From assembly GCF_946190275.1 (NCBI RefSeq), contig NZ_CAMHZQ010000016.1, positions 1 through 41,019 on the forward strand: a stretch of 41,019 nucleotides of DNA, written 5' to 3'. The notes under the pieces were generated by a model, which did not search any database, was not told the origin of the DNA, and was given only the letters and a program-made list of their open reading frames with translations. Position numbers and translations under genes: made by a program. This DNA is from Streptococcus mitis. Lineage in GTDB: Bacteria > Bacillota > Bacilli > Lactobacillales > Streptococcaceae. Positions 10,185-19,022 of this stretch are shown in pieces; position 1 is the first letter of the stretch, and every line of letters begins with the position of its first letter.

Positions 10185-10213
10185 AGTATATCAACTTTTG
10201 GGATGCTTGTCAA
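10185..10213 (-). promoter_or_regulatory. Promoter of tRNA-Leu
   Basis: On the minus strand TTGACA is followed after 17 bases by TATACT, ending about 15 bases before the tRNA 5' end. This is a near-consensus sigma-A promoter. Confidence 0.85.
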
Positions 10214-10248
10214 CACTTTTTTCAAAATTTTTCATTTCATCAACCAAA

Positions 10249-10824
10249 TTACTCTGAAATTTCATTTAGATTTTCATCTACCAACTTAGCTCCAAGTGTA
10301 TTTTTGAAATGACCTAGGGCAAATTGGTGATTTTCAGGCCAGATGGAAGCAACAGCTGGTTTAACAATCTCGATGTCATATCCTAGATTATAGGCATCTA
10401 TAGCTGTATGCAGGACACAAATATCCGTCAAGACTCCTGTTAAAATAACTGTAGAAATTCGACGCTCTCTCAAACGGATATCTAGGTCAGTACCCGAAAA
10501 AGCTGAGTAATGGCGTTTATCCATCCAAAAGACACGACTGTCTGAACCATGTTCTTGATAAAAGGTCCCCAAATCTCCGTATAAATTCCGTCCACTAGTC
10601 CCAATCAAATTATGAGGAGGAAATAGTTTACTTTCTGGATGAAAACAATCGTTTTCTTCGTGAGCATCAATGGTAAAGAAGATGTAATCTCCTCGTTCAA
10701 AAGCTAATCGAGTTACCTTGCTGATGGCATCCGAAATCGCCTGAGCTGGAGCGCCTGCTGTCAATTTTCCACTATCTGCAACAAAATCTTCTGTATAGTC
10801 AATCGAAATTAAAGCCTTAGTCAT
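10249..10824 (-). CDS. pncA: Nicotinamidase (isochorismatase-like cysteine hydrolase)
   Basis: A 191-residue cytosolic enzyme that deamidates nicotinamide to nicotinate for NAD salvage. The catalytic triad of the family is visible as D9 (SIDYTEDF), K103 (MDKRHYSAFSGT) and C136 (VLTDICVLHT). The probable metal ligands are D53 and H55 (TIDAHE) and H71. Length fits bacterial PncA. Its ATG overlaps the codY stop by one base (TAATG), so it should be translated by ribosomes finishing codY and follow CodY expression. Isochorismatase-type hydrolases with other substrates share the fold, but the metal-site residues favour nicotinamidase. Confidence 0.9.
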   Translation of the reverse strand: MTKALISIDYTEDFVADSGKLTAGAPAQAISDAISKVTRLAFERGDYIFFTIDAHEENDCFHPESKLFPPHNLIGTSGRNLYGDLGTFYQEHGSDSRVFWMDKRHYSAFSGTDLDIRLRERRISTVILTGVLTDICVLHTAIDAYNLGYDIEIVKPAVASIWPENHQFALGHFKNTLGAKLVDENLNEISE

Positions 10825-11612
10825 TAGTAATCTCTTTTCTTCACTTCTTCAAAAATATCTGAAATCAAGACCTTAAGATAGGTTCCCTTCATTCCAAGTG
10901 AGCGACTTTCAATAATTCCCGCAGACTCAAGTTTACGAAGGGCATTGACAATCACAGAACGGGTAATACCGATACGGTCTGCAATCACAGACGCAGTCAA
11001 CTGCCCTTCATTTCCATTTAATTCCCCTAAAATTGCTGAAACAGCACGGAGTTCGGAGTAAGAAAGGGTGTTGACTGCCATGGTAACAGCAGTACGGCGG
11101 CGAATATTTTTCTCATCTTCTTCACGTTGGAAATTAAGAAGTTGAATCCCAACAACGGTACTGGCAATCTCAACAAGAATCAAGTCCTCATCTTCGAATT
11201 TTTTATCATTGCGCCAAATAATCAGAGAACCAAGACGAATCCCCGATACATGAATCGGTGCAATAGTCGTCAAACCATCTGGAAAGTCGGCACGACTTTC
11301 CACAGGAAAAATACTTAAATCATGATCAACTGTCAGATTGGCTTCTGTATCGTAAATCATGTTCGCACCTTGAATATAGTCATCAGGGAAAATCTTAGTT
11401 TGGAAGAATTGCTCTACACGATCTGTATTGGTTTTGTAACGCATAAAATAGCCAAGGAGACGTCCCTTGCTATTAACGATACAGGCGTTACAGTCAATAA
11501 TATCTGCCAATTGACGGGTAATCGCATTGTAGGGGAGTTCTTCCTGCAACTGCTCGTCTGAGCGCTTCAGGATAGAAGTAATTTTTCTAGTTTTTTCTAA
11601 TAAATGTGCCAT
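10824..11612 (-). CDS. codY: GTP/branched-chain amino acid-responsive repressor CodY
   Basis: A 262-residue global regulator of low-GC Gram-positives that represses amino acid uptake and biosynthesis genes when Ile/Leu/Val and GTP are plentiful. The N-terminus [15 protein letters not shown] is diagnostic, followed by the GAF effector domain (about residues 1-155). The C-terminal winged helix-turn-helix carries [16 protein letters not shown] and [10 protein letters not shown], the DNA-recognition segment of the family. The ATG has GAGGTG upstream. It is the first gene of a codY-pncA operon, and its promoter region contains a CodY-box-like site, pointing to autoregulation. Confidence 0.97.
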   Translation of the reverse strand: MAHLLEKTRKITSILKRSDEQLQEELPYNAITRQLADIIDCNACIVNSKGRLLGYFMRYKTNTDRVEQFFQTKIFPDDYIQGANMIYDTEANLTVDHDLSIFPVESRADFPDGLTTIAPIHVSGIRLGSLIIWRNDKKFEDEDLILVEIASTVVGIQLLNFQREEDEKNIRRRTAVTMAVNTLSYSELRAVSAILGELNGNEGQLTASVIADRIGITRSVIVNALRKLESAGIIESRSLGMKGTYLKVLISDIFEEVKKRDY

Positions 11613-11638
11613 TTTTCACCTCGAATTTAATCGCTATC

Positions 11639-11683
11639 ATTATAACATAAACAGCTTGAATTTTCAATTATTATCTGAAAATT
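11639..11683 (-). promoter_or_regulatory. codY promoter with CodY-box-like operator
   Basis: On the minus strand TTGAAA (11667-11662), 17 bases, then TATAAT (11644-11639) preceded by TGT, an extended -10. Just upstream of the -35, bases 11669-11683 match the CodY box AATTTTCNGAAAATT at all but two positions. Autoregulation is an inference from this position. Confidence 0.7.
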
Positions 11684-11743
11684 GCTTATTTAATTGCAAT
11701 TTGAAAAAACAAGAATATTTTTAATTAAATTGCTTCTTTTCTA

Positions 11744-11772
11744 TTGACAAGCTCCCTATTTTTGTGTATTAT
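11744..11772 (+). promoter_or_regulatory. Promoter facing away from codY, no ORF downstream
   Basis: TTGACA (11744-11749), a 17-base spacer and TATTAT (11767-11772) on the + strand. The next + strand gene is 2 kb away, and a terminator stands about 70 bases downstream. Confidence 0.6.
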
Positions 11773-11778
11773 AATATT

Positions 11779-11868
11779 ACAAAAAGATAATATATCTATT
11801 TTATTTATCTTTCTTTTTCCATTCGGTCTCCTTATATAAAAAAGCGATTCATTTTGAACCGCTTTTTC
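11779..11868 (+). ncRNA. Candidate small RNA between codY and cshA
   Basis: The stretch lies between a good + strand promoter and a hairpin with a T run that also works in + orientation. The predicted transcript is about 90 nt, has no ATG-initiated ORF of note, and contains a long pyrimidine-rich single-stranded part with TCTCCTT, complementary to Shine-Dalgarno sequences. Streptococcal regulatory RNAs such as the Cia-dependent csRNAs use such segments. No CiaR direct repeat is present upstream. Inferred from sequence only. Confidence 0.4.
11837..11868. terminator. Bidirectional terminator of cshA and the candidate sRNA
   Basis: An 8-bp stem GCGATTCA / TGAACCGC (one wobble) with loop TTT is flanked by A6 on the left and T5CTT on the right, so T runs follow the stem in both directions. 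Confidence 0.85.
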
Positions 11869-13443
11869 TTATTTATCGCCCTTATTACGAATAACAAAGC
11901 CTGTTTGCTTTTCACTTGAAGTATTGCGTGGTTTTTTATTATCCTTACGGTAACGTTTTTCCTTATCAAAACGATCATTGCCACGACTTCCTTTTTTGAA
12001 ATCATCACGACGACCATTGCCACGGCGATCACGGTCTCGACGGTCGTCCCCACGACGGCCTCCACGACCTCCCTTAGCTTTACCACCGAAGCCATTACCT
12101 GATGGTTTAAATGGCAGTGGTTTTTCACGTGCAATCTCCACCTCAGGAAGATTATCTGGGTCTTGAACAGTCAGACTCAAGATATACATTGCCAATTCTT
12201 CTGGAGTAAATTCGGCAGCTAGCTTACGAGCATCCTTACCAAATTTCTCAAAGTTGGCACGGATAGTCTCATCTGCAAAATCACGTTCAATTTTCTTGAG
12301 AGCTACCTGTTTTTTAGCTTGGAAGGCTTCTTCTGCACTTGCAGGTTTGAGACCTTTCATACGTTTCTTAGTCAAGTTTTCAATGATTTGAAGGTAGCCC
12401 ATTTCATTTGGTGATACGAAAGTAATAGACTGACCTGACTTACCAGCACGACCTGTACGACCGATACGGTGAACATAACTTTCAGGATCTTGTGGAATAT
12501 CGTAGTTATAGACATGGGTCACACCTGAAATATCCAACCCACGCGCTGCAACGTCTGTCGCAACCAAAACATCAAGATTGCCATTTTTAAAGTCACGAAG
12601 GACACGAAGACGTTTGTTTTGGTCTAGGTCTCCATGAATTCCTTCTGCACGGAAGCCACGGATTTTCAAACCACGAGTCAATTCATCTACACGACGTTTT
12701 GTACGACCAAATACGATAGCAAGCTCAGGCTGTTCCACATCCATAAGACGAGTCATGGTATCAAATTTTTCTTGTTCTTTAACACGAATATAGTATTGGT
12801 CAACCAATTCTGTTGTCAATTCCTTAGCAGCAATCTTCACATGCTCAGGTTCTTTCATAAACTGAACACCGATACGTTTGATGGCATCTGGCATAGTTGC
12901 TGAGAAAAGCAAAGTTTGACGGTTTTCAGGGACACGAGAAATGATAGCTTCGATATCTTCAAGGAAGCCCATGTTGAGCATTTCATCCGCTTCGTCAAGG
13001 ATAAGAGTTTCAATATCTTGCAATTTCAAGGCCTTGCGTTTAATCAAGTCCAAGAGACGACCTGGAGTTCCCACCACGATATGGGCACCAGATTTAAGAG
13101 CCTTAATTTGCTTTTCAATGCTTGATCCGCCATATACTGAGCGGACTTTGACTCCCTTGCTGCGACCAAATCGGAAGAGTTCTTCTTGACTTTGGACAGC
13201 GAGTTCACGAGTTGGAGCGATAACCAAGGCTTGGATGGTCGCCTCTTCTGTACGGATTTTTTCAAGGGTAGGCAAGCCAAAGGCTGCAGTTTTTCCTGTA
13301 CCAGTCTGAGCTTGACCGATAACATCCTTGCCTTCGAGAGCCAAGGGAATAGTTTGTTCTTGGATCGGACTAGCTTCTACAAAACCAGCTTTTTCAATCT
13401 CTGCTAGCAAATCAGCAGACAAGTTTAATTCATTAAATTTCAC
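11869..13443 (-). CDS. cshA: DEAD-box ATP-dependent RNA helicase CshA
   Basis: A 524-residue RNA helicase that unwinds structured RNA in mRNA decay and cold adaptation. The Q motif (ASPIQEQTIP), motif I AQTGTGKT (residues 45-52), DEAD (150-153), SAT, and motif VI HRIGRTGRAG are all intact. Beyond about residue 440 is a basic, Gly/Arg/Asp-rich tail typical of CshA and likely an RNA-binding extension. The start is GTG at 13443 because the family sequence MKFNELNLSADLL begins there and no in-frame ATG precedes it. It is monocistronic, with about 150 bases of leader after a TGTTATACT extended -10, which leaves room for post-transcriptional control. Confidence 0.95.
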   Translation of the reverse strand: MKFNELNLSADLLAEIEKAGFVEASPIQEQTIPLALEGKDVIGQAQTGTGKTAAFGLPTLEKIRTEEATIQALVIAPTRELAVQSQEELFRFGRSKGVKVRSVYGGSSIEKQIKALKSGAHIVVGTPGRLLDLIKRKALKLQDIETLILDEADEMLNMGFLEDIEAIISRVPENRQTLLFSATMPDAIKRIGVQFMKEPEHVKIAAKELTTELVDQYYIRVKEQEKFDTMTRLMDVEQPELAIVFGRTKRRVDELTRGLKIRGFRAEGIHGDLDQNKRLRVLRDFKNGNLDVLVATDVAARGLDISGVTHVYNYDIPQDPESYVHRIGRTGRAGKSGQSITFVSPNEMGYLQIIENLTKKRMKGLKPASAEEAFQAKKQVALKKIERDFADETIRANFEKFGKDARKLAAEFTPEELAMYILSLTVQDPDNLPEVEIAREKPLPFKPSGNGFGGKAKGGRGGRRGDDRRDRDRRGNGRRDDFKKGSRGNDRFDKEKRYRKDNKKPRNTSSEKQTGFVIRNKGDK

Positions 13444-13772
13444 GTTATTCTTCTTTCTAAAGGTGGTGCGAAGCCACCCTATAGGGCTTAGTTTATACTT
13501 TTCTTTTTATGACGTATTTTCATATACTGGATATAAAATCGTGTTGCTTCTTTTCCACAAAAGAAAAGTACTGTTTTCTTTGCAACCTATCTAGTATAAC
13601 ACAAGAGAGAAGCAAAAGATAGCCTAATCCGTCGATAAAGTCATGTAAACGATTTTTCTGAGAAAATAAAGTTAAACTTTCCACTATTTCATAAACTTTT
13701 TTAAAGCGTAGCAGAATTGTGCAAAAGTTTTTTTCTTGTGCTAGAATGAAATTCGAATAGGAGGAACTCTAA
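13444..13772. promoter_or_regulatory. Divergent intergenic region cshA / disulfide reductase
   Basis: No ORF is supported in these 329 bases. Leftward, an extended -10 TGTTATACT (near 13590-13600) starts a long cshA leader. That leader contains a GGTGG/CCACC hairpin close to the start codon. Rightward, TGCTAGAAT (extended -10, TAGAAT at 13742-13747) and AGGAGG (13759-13764) serve the reductase gene. Confidence 0.6.
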
Positions 13773-15089
13773 ATGTTAACTTATGATTTAATCGTTATCG
13801 GATTTGGTAAAGCTGGTAAAACACTAGCTGGTAAATTGGCTTCAGCTGGCAAAAAAGTTGCCCTCGTTGAACGTAGCAAAGCTATGTACGGTGGAACTTG
13901 TATCAACATCGGTTGTATCCCAACTAAAACTTTGTTAGTTGCTGCTGAGAAAGACTTATCTTTTGAAGAAGTCATTGCTACCAAAAACACTATCACTGGT
14001 CGCCTTAACGGTAAAAACTATGCGACTGTTGCTGGTACAGGCGTAGATATCTTTGATGCGGAAGCTCACTTCCTTTCAAATAAAGTCATCGAAATCCAAG
14101 CTGGTGATGAAAAGAAAGAACTGACCGCTGAAACAATCGTCATCAACACTGGTGCTGTTTCAAACGTCTTGCCAATCCCTGGACTTGCTACAAGCAAAAA
14201 CGTCTTTGACTCAACAGGTATCCAAAACTTGGACAAATTACCTGAAAAACTTGGTGTCCTTGGTGGCGGAAATATCGGTCTTGAATTTGCTGGCCTTTAC
14301 AATAAACTTGGAAGCAAGGTCACAGTCCTAGATGCCTTGGATACTTTCCTACCTCGTGCAGAACCTTCCATCGCAGCTCTTGCTAAACAATACATGGAAG
14401 AAGACGGTATTGAATTACTTCAAAATATCCGTACTACTGAAATTAAAAATGACGGTGACCAAGTGCTTGTCGTAACTGAAAATGAAACTTACCGTTTCGA
14501 TGCCCTTCTCTACGCAACTGGACGCAAACCAAATGTAGAACCACTTCAACTTGAAAATACAGATATTGAACTAACTGAACGTGGCGCTATTAAAGTGGAC
14601 AAACATTGTCAAACAAACGTTCCTGGTGTCTTTGCAGTTGGAGATGTCAACGGTGGCCTTCAATTTACTTACATTTCACTTGATGACTTCCGTGTTGTCT
14701 ACAGCTACCTTGCTGGAGATGGTAGCTACACACTTGAAGACCGTCTCAATGTACCGAACACTATGTTTATCACACCTGCACTTTCACAAGTCGGTTTGAC
14801 TGAAAGCCAAGCGACTGATTTGAAACTTCCATACGCAGTGAAAGAAATCCCTGTTGCAGCAATGCCTCGTGGTCACGTAAACGGAGACCTTCGAGGAGCT
14901 TTCAAAGCTATTGTTAATACTGAAACAAAAGAAATTCTTGGAGCAAGCATCTTCTCAGAAGGTTCTCAAGAAATCATCAACATCATCACTGTTGCTATGG
15001 ACAATAAGATTCCTTACACTTACTTCACAAAACAAATCTTCACTCACCCAACCTTGGCTGAGAATTTGAATGACTTGTTTGCGATTTAA
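13773..15089 (+). CDS. har: FAD-dependent pyridine nucleotide-disulfide oxidoreductase, RclA/MerA-like (probable hypothiocyanous acid reductase)
   Basis: A 438-residue class I flavoprotein disulfide reductase. It has an N-terminal FAD-binding motif (VIGFGKAGKTLA), redox-active C43 and C48 in GGTCINIGCIPTK, an NAD(P)H-binding GGGNIGLEFA near residue 185, the second FAD motif VFAVGDVNGG, and a C-terminal dimerisation domain ending THPTLAENL. The gene looks like the ortholog of a pneumococcal protein reported to reduce hypothiocyanous acid, the oxidant made by lactoperoxidase in saliva and airway; I base that on recall of the family and gene neighbourhood. Glutathione reductase or mercuric reductase roles are less likely, since there is no heavy-metal domain and no C-terminal Cys pair. 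Own promoter and terminator. Confidence 0.85.
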   Translation: MLTYDLIVIGFGKAGKTLAGKLASAGKKVALVERSKAMYGGTCINIGCIPTKTLLVAAEKDLSFEEVIATKNTITGRLNGKNYATVAGTGVDIFDAEAHFLSNKVIEIQAGDEKKELTAETIVINTGAVSNVLPIPGLATSKNVFDSTGIQNLDKLPEKLGVLGGGNIGLEFAGLYNKLGSKVTVLDALDTFLPRAEPSIAALAKQYMEEDGIELLQNIRTTEIKNDGDQVLVVTENETYRFDALLYATGRKPNVEPLQLENTDIELTERGAIKVDKHCQTNVPGVFAVGDVNGGLQFTYISLDDFRVVYSYLAGDGSYTLEDRLNVPNTMFITPALSQVGLTESQATDLKLPYAVKEIPVAAMPRGHVNGDLRGAFKAIVNTETKEILGASIFSEGSQEIINIITVAMDNKIPYTYFTKQIFTHPTLAENLNDLFAI

Positions 15090-15110
15090 GTTGAAATCTC
15101 ATCTTAACTG

Positions 15111-15135
15111 ACAGCCCTCTGTGGGCTGTTTTTAC
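15111..15135 (+). terminator. Terminator after the disulfide reductase gene
   Basis: Perfect 7-bp stem ACAGCCC / GGGCTGT followed by TTTTT. Confidence 0.9.
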
Positions 15136-15153
15136 TTCTGCGAAATCTCAAAT

Positions 15154-15181
15154 CTGTCTTTTCCCTCTTTTATGATATAAT
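15154..15181 (+). promoter_or_regulatory. Promoter of murT-gatD, start-codon proximal
   Basis: TGATATAAT (extended -10, TATAAT at 15176-15181) ends six bases before the murT ATG, with a weak -35 near 15154. Transcription would begin at or next to the start codon. No Shine-Dalgarno sequence is present. Confidence 0.65.
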
Positions 15182-15187
15182 AGAAAC

Positions 15188-16531
15188 ATGAACTTAAAAA
15201 CTACTTTGGGCCTTCTTGCTGGGCGTTCTTCCCACTTCGTTTTAAGCCGTCTTGGCCGAGGAAGTACGCTCCCAGGAAAAGTCGCCCTTCAATTTGATAA
15301 AGATATTTTACAAAACCTAGCTAAGAACTACGAGATTGTCGTGGTCACTGGAACCAACGGAAAAACCTTGACAACTGCCCTCACTGTCGGCATTTTAAAA
15401 GAGGTTTATGGTCAAGTTCTGACCAACCCAAGCGGTGCCAACATGATTACAGGAATTGCGACAACCTTCTTAACAGCCAAATCTTCTAAAACTGGGAAAA
15501 ATATTGCCGTTCTAGAAATCGATGAAGCTAGTCTATCTCGTATCTGTGACTATATCCAGCCAAGCCTTTTTGTCATTACGAATATCTTCCGTGACCAGAT
15601 GGACCGCTATGGCGAGATTTACACAACTTACAAGATGATTTTGGATGCTATTCGTAAGGTACCTACTGCCACTGTTCTCCTTAATGGAGACAGTCCACTT
15701 TTCTACAAGCCAGCTATTCCAAATCCTGTAGAGTATTTTGGTTTTGACTTGGAGAAAGGGCCAGCCCAGCTGGCTCACTATAATACAGAAGGGATTCTCT
15801 GTCCTGACTGCCAAGGCATCCTCAAATATGAGCATAATACCTATGCAAACTTGGGTGCCTATATCTGTGAAGGCTGCGGATGTAAACGTCCTGATCTCGA
15901 CTATCGTTTGACAGAACTAGTTGAGTTGACCAACAATCGCTCTCGCTTTGTCATTGACGGACAAGAATACGGTATTCAAATCGGTGGTCTCTACAATATC
16001 TACAACGCCCTAGCTGCGGTTGCCATCGCCCGTTTCCTTGGTGCAGATTCACAACTCATCAAGCAGGGATTTGACAAGAGCCGTGCTGTCTTTGGACGCC
16101 AAGAAACCTTCCATATCGGTGACAAGGAATGTACCCTTGTCTTAATTAAAAATCCAGTCGGTGCGACCCAAGCTATCGAAATGATTAAACTAGCACCTTA
16201 TCCATTTAGCCTATCTGTCCTCCTTAACGCTAACTATGCAGACGGAATTGATACCAGCTGGATCTGGGATGCTGATTTTGAACAAATCACTGACATGGAC
16301 ATCCCTGAAATCAACGCTGGCGGTGTTCGTCATTCTGAAATCGCTCGTCGTCTACGAGTAACAGGCTATCCAGCTGAGAAAATCACTGAAACAAGTAGTC
16401 TGGAACAAGTTCTTAAGACCATTGAGAACCAAGACTGCAAGCATGCTTATATTCTGGCTACCTATACTGCTATGCTTGAATTCCGCGAACTGCTGGCTAG
16501 TCGTCAGATTGTTAGAAAGGAGATGAACTAA
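15188..16531 (+). CDS. murT: Lipid II isoglutaminyl synthase, MurT subunit
   Basis: A 447-residue Mur-ligase-like ATPase that with GatD amidates the alpha-carboxyl of D-Glu in the lipid II stem peptide, giving D-isoglutamine, which is needed for efficient transpeptidation. The P-loop TGTNGKT is at residues 54-60. A Cys4 zinc-ribbon insertion (C205, C208, C227, C230) is characteristic of MurT. The C-terminal DUF1727 domain follows, with D355 in ADGIDTSW, reported as a catalytic residue in the pneumococcal enzyme. The stop codon overlaps the gatD ATG (TAATG), consistent with equimolar synthesis of a complex. The ATG has no ribosome-binding site and lies just past the -10 box. Confidence 0.96.
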   Translation: MNLKTTLGLLAGRSSHFVLSRLGRGSTLPGKVALQFDKDILQNLAKNYEIVVVTGTNGKTLTTALTVGILKEVYGQVLTNPSGANMITGIATTFLTAKSSKTGKNIAVLEIDEASLSRICDYIQPSLFVITNIFRDQMDRYGEIYTTYKMILDAIRKVPTATVLLNGDSPLFYKPAIPNPVEYFGFDLEKGPAQLAHYNTEGILCPDCQGILKYEHNTYANLGAYICEGCGCKRPDLDYRLTELVELTNNRSRFVIDGQEYGIQIGGLYNIYNALAAVAIARFLGADSQLIKQGFDKSRAVFGRQETFHIGDKECTLVLIKNPVGATQAIEMIKLAPYPFSLSVLLNANYADGIDTSWIWDADFEQITDMDIPEINAGGVRHSEIARRLRVTGYPAEKITETSSLEQVLKTIENQDCKHAYILATYTAMLEFRELLASRQIVRKEMN

Positions 16532-17313
16532 TGGTTTATACTTCACTTTCCTCAAAAGCTGGCAATTACCCCTATCAGCTCAACATTGCCCACCTCTACG
16601 GTAACCTCATGAATACCTACGGGGACAATGGAAACATCCTCATGCTCAAGTATGTGGCTGAAAAACTGGGAGCCCATGTGACGGTTGATATCGTTTCTCT
16701 CCATGATAACTTTGATGAAAATCACTACGACATTGCCTTTTTCGGTGGCGGTCAAGACTTTGAACAAAGTATTATTGCAGACGACCTACCTTCTAAAAAA
16801 GAGAGCATTGACAACTACATCCAAAACGACGGTGTGGTTCTCGCTATCTGTGGTGGTTTCCAACTATTGGGTCAATATTATGTTGAAGCTTCAGGGAGAC
16901 GTATCGAAGGTCTAGGTGTCATGGGCCACTACACGCTCAACCAGACCAATAACCGTTTTATCGGGGACATCAAGATTCACAATGAAGATTTCAATGAAAC
17001 CTATTATGGATTTGAAAATCACCAGGGCCGTACCTTCCTCTCTGATGACCAAAAACCACTGGGACAGGTTGTCTATGGAAATGGAAATAACGAAGAAAAA
17101 GTCGGCGAAGGGGTTCATTATAAGAATGTCTTTGGTTCCTACTTCCACGGGCCTATCCTCTCTCGTAATGCCAATCTAGCTTATCGCCTGGTCACTACTG
17201 CCCTCAAGAAGAAATACGGTCAGGACATCCAACTCCCTGCCTATGAGGACATTCTCAGCCAAGAAATCGCTGAAGAATACAGCGACGTCAAAAGCAAGGC
17301 TAACTTTTCTTAA
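16531..17313 (+). CDS. gatD: Lipid II isoglutaminyl synthase, glutamine amidotransferase subunit GatD
   Basis: A 260-residue class I (CobB/CobQ-like) glutamine amidotransferase supplying ammonia from glutamine to MurT. The nucleophile is C107 in [11 protein letters not shown], and the partner His is H206 in SYFHGPIL. The FGGGQDFEQ segment near residue 73 is also conserved. It is co-translated with murT through a one-base overlap (GGAGATGAAC precedes its ATG), and the operon ends at the terminator 20 bases downstream. Confidence 0.95.
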   Translation: MVYTSLSSKAGNYPYQLNIAHLYGNLMNTYGDNGNILMLKYVAEKLGAHVTVDIVSLHDNFDENHYDIAFFGGGQDFEQSIIADDLPSKKESIDNYIQNDGVVLAICGGFQLLGQYYVEASGRRIEGLGVMGHYTLNQTNNRFIGDIKIHNEDFNETYYGFENHQGRTFLSDDQKPLGQVVYGNGNNEEKVGEGVHYKNVFGSYFHGPILSRNANLAYRLVTTALKKKYGQDIQLPAYEDILSQEIAEEYSDVKSKANFS

Positions 17314-17332
17314 ACAAAGGAAAATGATATCA

Positions 17333-17365
17333 AAGAACTCCGTTATCTTGTCGGAGTTCTTTTTG
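17333..17365 (+). terminator. Terminator of murT-gatD
   Basis: Perfect 10-bp stem AAGAACTCCG / CGGAGTTCTT with a 9-base loop, followed by TTTTG. Confidence 0.92.
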
Positions 17366-17440
17366 TCTTTTCTTTTACCCTTCTCCCTTGCATTTTCTCT
17401 CATTTTTTGCCAAAATAGAGGAGTAGAAAGAAGGTAGCAT

Positions 17441-18523
17441 ATGTCTAAATTACAACAAATCGTAACATATCTTGAATCAGAAAAACTAGACGTCGCTGTC
17501 GTATCTGACCCCGTCACAATCAATTACCTCACTGGCTTTTACAGTGATCCCCATGAACGCCAAATGTTCCTTTTTGTCCTAGCAGATCAAGAACCCCTCC
17601 TCTTTGTCCCAGCCCTTGAAGTTGAACGTGCTACTAGCACTGTTTCCTTCCCAGTTGTGGGCTATGTGGATTCTGAAAATCCATGGCAAAAAATGAAACA
17701 TGCTCTTCCACAGCTTGATTTCAAACGTGTCGCTGTTGAGTTTGACAATCTCATCTTGACCAAATATCATGGCTTGAAAATAGTCTTTGAAACTGCTGAG
17801 TTTGAAAACCTCACTCCTCGTATCCAACGCATGCGCCTCATCAAATCAGCTGATGAAGTGCAAAAAATGATGGTTGCAGGTCTCTATGCGGACAAGGCTG
17901 TTAAGGTTGGTTTTGACAATATTTCTCTTGATAAGACTGAGACAGATATCATCGCCCAAATTGACTTTGCTATGAAGCGTGAAGGTTATGAAATGAGTTT
18001 TGATACCATGGTCTTGACTGGTAATAATGCTGCAAATCCACATGGTATTCCAGCAGCAAACAAAGTTGAAAATAACGCCCTTCTCCTCTTTGACCTTGGT
18101 GTTCTCGTCAACGGCTATGCGTCAGATATGACTCGTACAGTCGCAGTTGGCAAACCTGACCAATTCAAGAAAGACATTTATAACTTGACTCTTGAAGCTC
18201 AACAAGCTGCTCTTGACTTTATCAAGCCAGGTGTGACTGCCCATGAAGTGGACCGTGCTGCCCGTGAGGTCATTGAAAAAGCTGGTTACGGCGACTACTT
18301 CAACCACCGTCTCGGTCACGGTATCGGTATGGATGTCCACGAATTCCCATCTATCATGGAAGGAAACGACATGGTTATCGAAGAAGGCATGTGCTTCTCT
18401 GTTGAACCAGGTATCTATATCCCTGGTAAAGTCGGTGTCCGTATCGAAGACTGTGGTGTTGTTACCAAAGATGGCTTTGACCTCTTTACAAGCACCAGCA
18501 AAGACTTGCTTTATTTTGATTAA
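17441..18523 (+). CDS. pepQ: Xaa-Pro dipeptidase (M24 family)
   Basis: A 360-residue cytosolic metallopeptidase that splits dipeptides with C-terminal proline, completing use of proline-rich peptides. The creatinase-like N-domain spans about residues 1-130. The pita-bread domain holds the five metal ligands D218, D229 (ASDMTRT), H293 (GHGIGMDVHE), E322 (VEPGIY) and E336 (RIEDCGVV). Length fits streptococcal PepQ. It is a single gene between two terminators, and GAAGG lies upstream of the ATG. Confidence 0.95.
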   Translation: MSKLQQIVTYLESEKLDVAVVSDPVTINYLTGFYSDPHERQMFLFVLADQEPLLFVPALEVERATSTVSFPVVGYVDSENPWQKMKHALPQLDFKRVAVEFDNLILTKYHGLKIVFETAEFENLTPRIQRMRLIKSADEVQKMMVAGLYADKAVKVGFDNISLDKTETDIIAQIDFAMKREGYEMSFDTMVLTGNNAANPHGIPAANKVENNALLLFDLGVLVNGYASDMTRTVAVGKPDQFKKDIYNLTLEAQQAALDFIKPGVTAHEVDRAAREVIEKAGYGDYFNHRLGHGIGMDVHEFPSIMEGNDMVIEEGMCFSVEPGIYIPGKVGVRIEDCGVVTKDGFDLFTSTSKDLLYFD

Positions 18524-18531
18524 ATTTATAC

Positions 18532-18562
18532 AAAAAAAGTTAGCTCGAACAGCTAACTTTTT
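18532..18562. terminator. Bidirectional terminator between pepQ and the ECF S-component gene
   Basis: Perfect 7-bp stem GTTAGCT / AGCTAAC with loop CGAAC, bounded by A7 and T5. It therefore serves both convergent genes. The S-component stop codon lies in the right-hand T run. Confidence 0.92.
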
Positions 18563-19022
18563 ACTTAATCTTCTTGATACTTTGACTAAGAATAAATCCT
18601 ACAATCATCCCTACCATATTTTGCATGAAATTTGGTAAAATTTCTGGTAGGGCTGCAGCCCAGCCATTCATCAAAGTAGAACCCAAGGCGTAGCCCCCTA
18701 CCATGGCAATCGTTGCTAAGATAAGGCCTAACCACTGAGTTTTTCCTTTAAATCCTGCGAAAAATCCCTGCAAGCCATGGTTAACCAAGCTAAAGAACAT
18801 CCACTGAGGATAGCCTGATAAGAGGTCAATCAAGAAACCTGCTAGTCCTCCTACTACAGCCCCTTCACGACTACCAAAGTAGAAAGCCGTAAAGAAGACA
18901 CCTGCATCTAAAAGAGTTAGAATGCCTGTCGGTGTTGGAATTTTTAAGAAATAACCTAGAACCACAGAGAGGGCGGTTAATAGGGATACAAGGGCGATTT
19001 TAGTTGTTTTGGTTTGCTTCAT
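18561..19022 (-). CDS. ECF transporter S component, probably for a vitamin B6 compound
   Basis: A 153-residue integral membrane protein with about five or six hydrophobic helices and the small-residue TALSVVLG motif in the first helix, which S components use to dock on the shared EcfT/EcfA module. The energising module is not in this window. The gene overlaps the end of the pyridoxal-kinase gene by 23 bases, so transporter and kinase are translated together. This makes pyridoxine or a relative the most likely cargo; the streptococcal name pdxU2 may apply. Thiamin-precursor transport is the main alternative, since the neighbouring kinase belongs to the PdxK/ThiD fold. Confidence 0.8.
   Translation of the reverse strand: MKQTKTTKIALVSLLTALSVVLGYFLKIPTPTGILTLLDAGVFFTAFYFGSREGAVVGGLAGFLIDLLSGYPQWMFFSLVNHGLQGFFAGFKGKTQWLGLILATIAMVGGYALGSTLMNGWAAALPEILPNFMQNMVGMIVGFILSQSIKKIK

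Noticed and set aside
11832..12134. Minus-strand 100-codon ORF overlapping the cshA end
   Set aside because: It is a shifted frame of the Arg/Gly-rich cshA tail.
17176..17523. Minus-strand 115-codon ORF across the gatD terminator
   Set aside because: It spans a terminator hairpin and the starts of two + strand genes; no family similarity.
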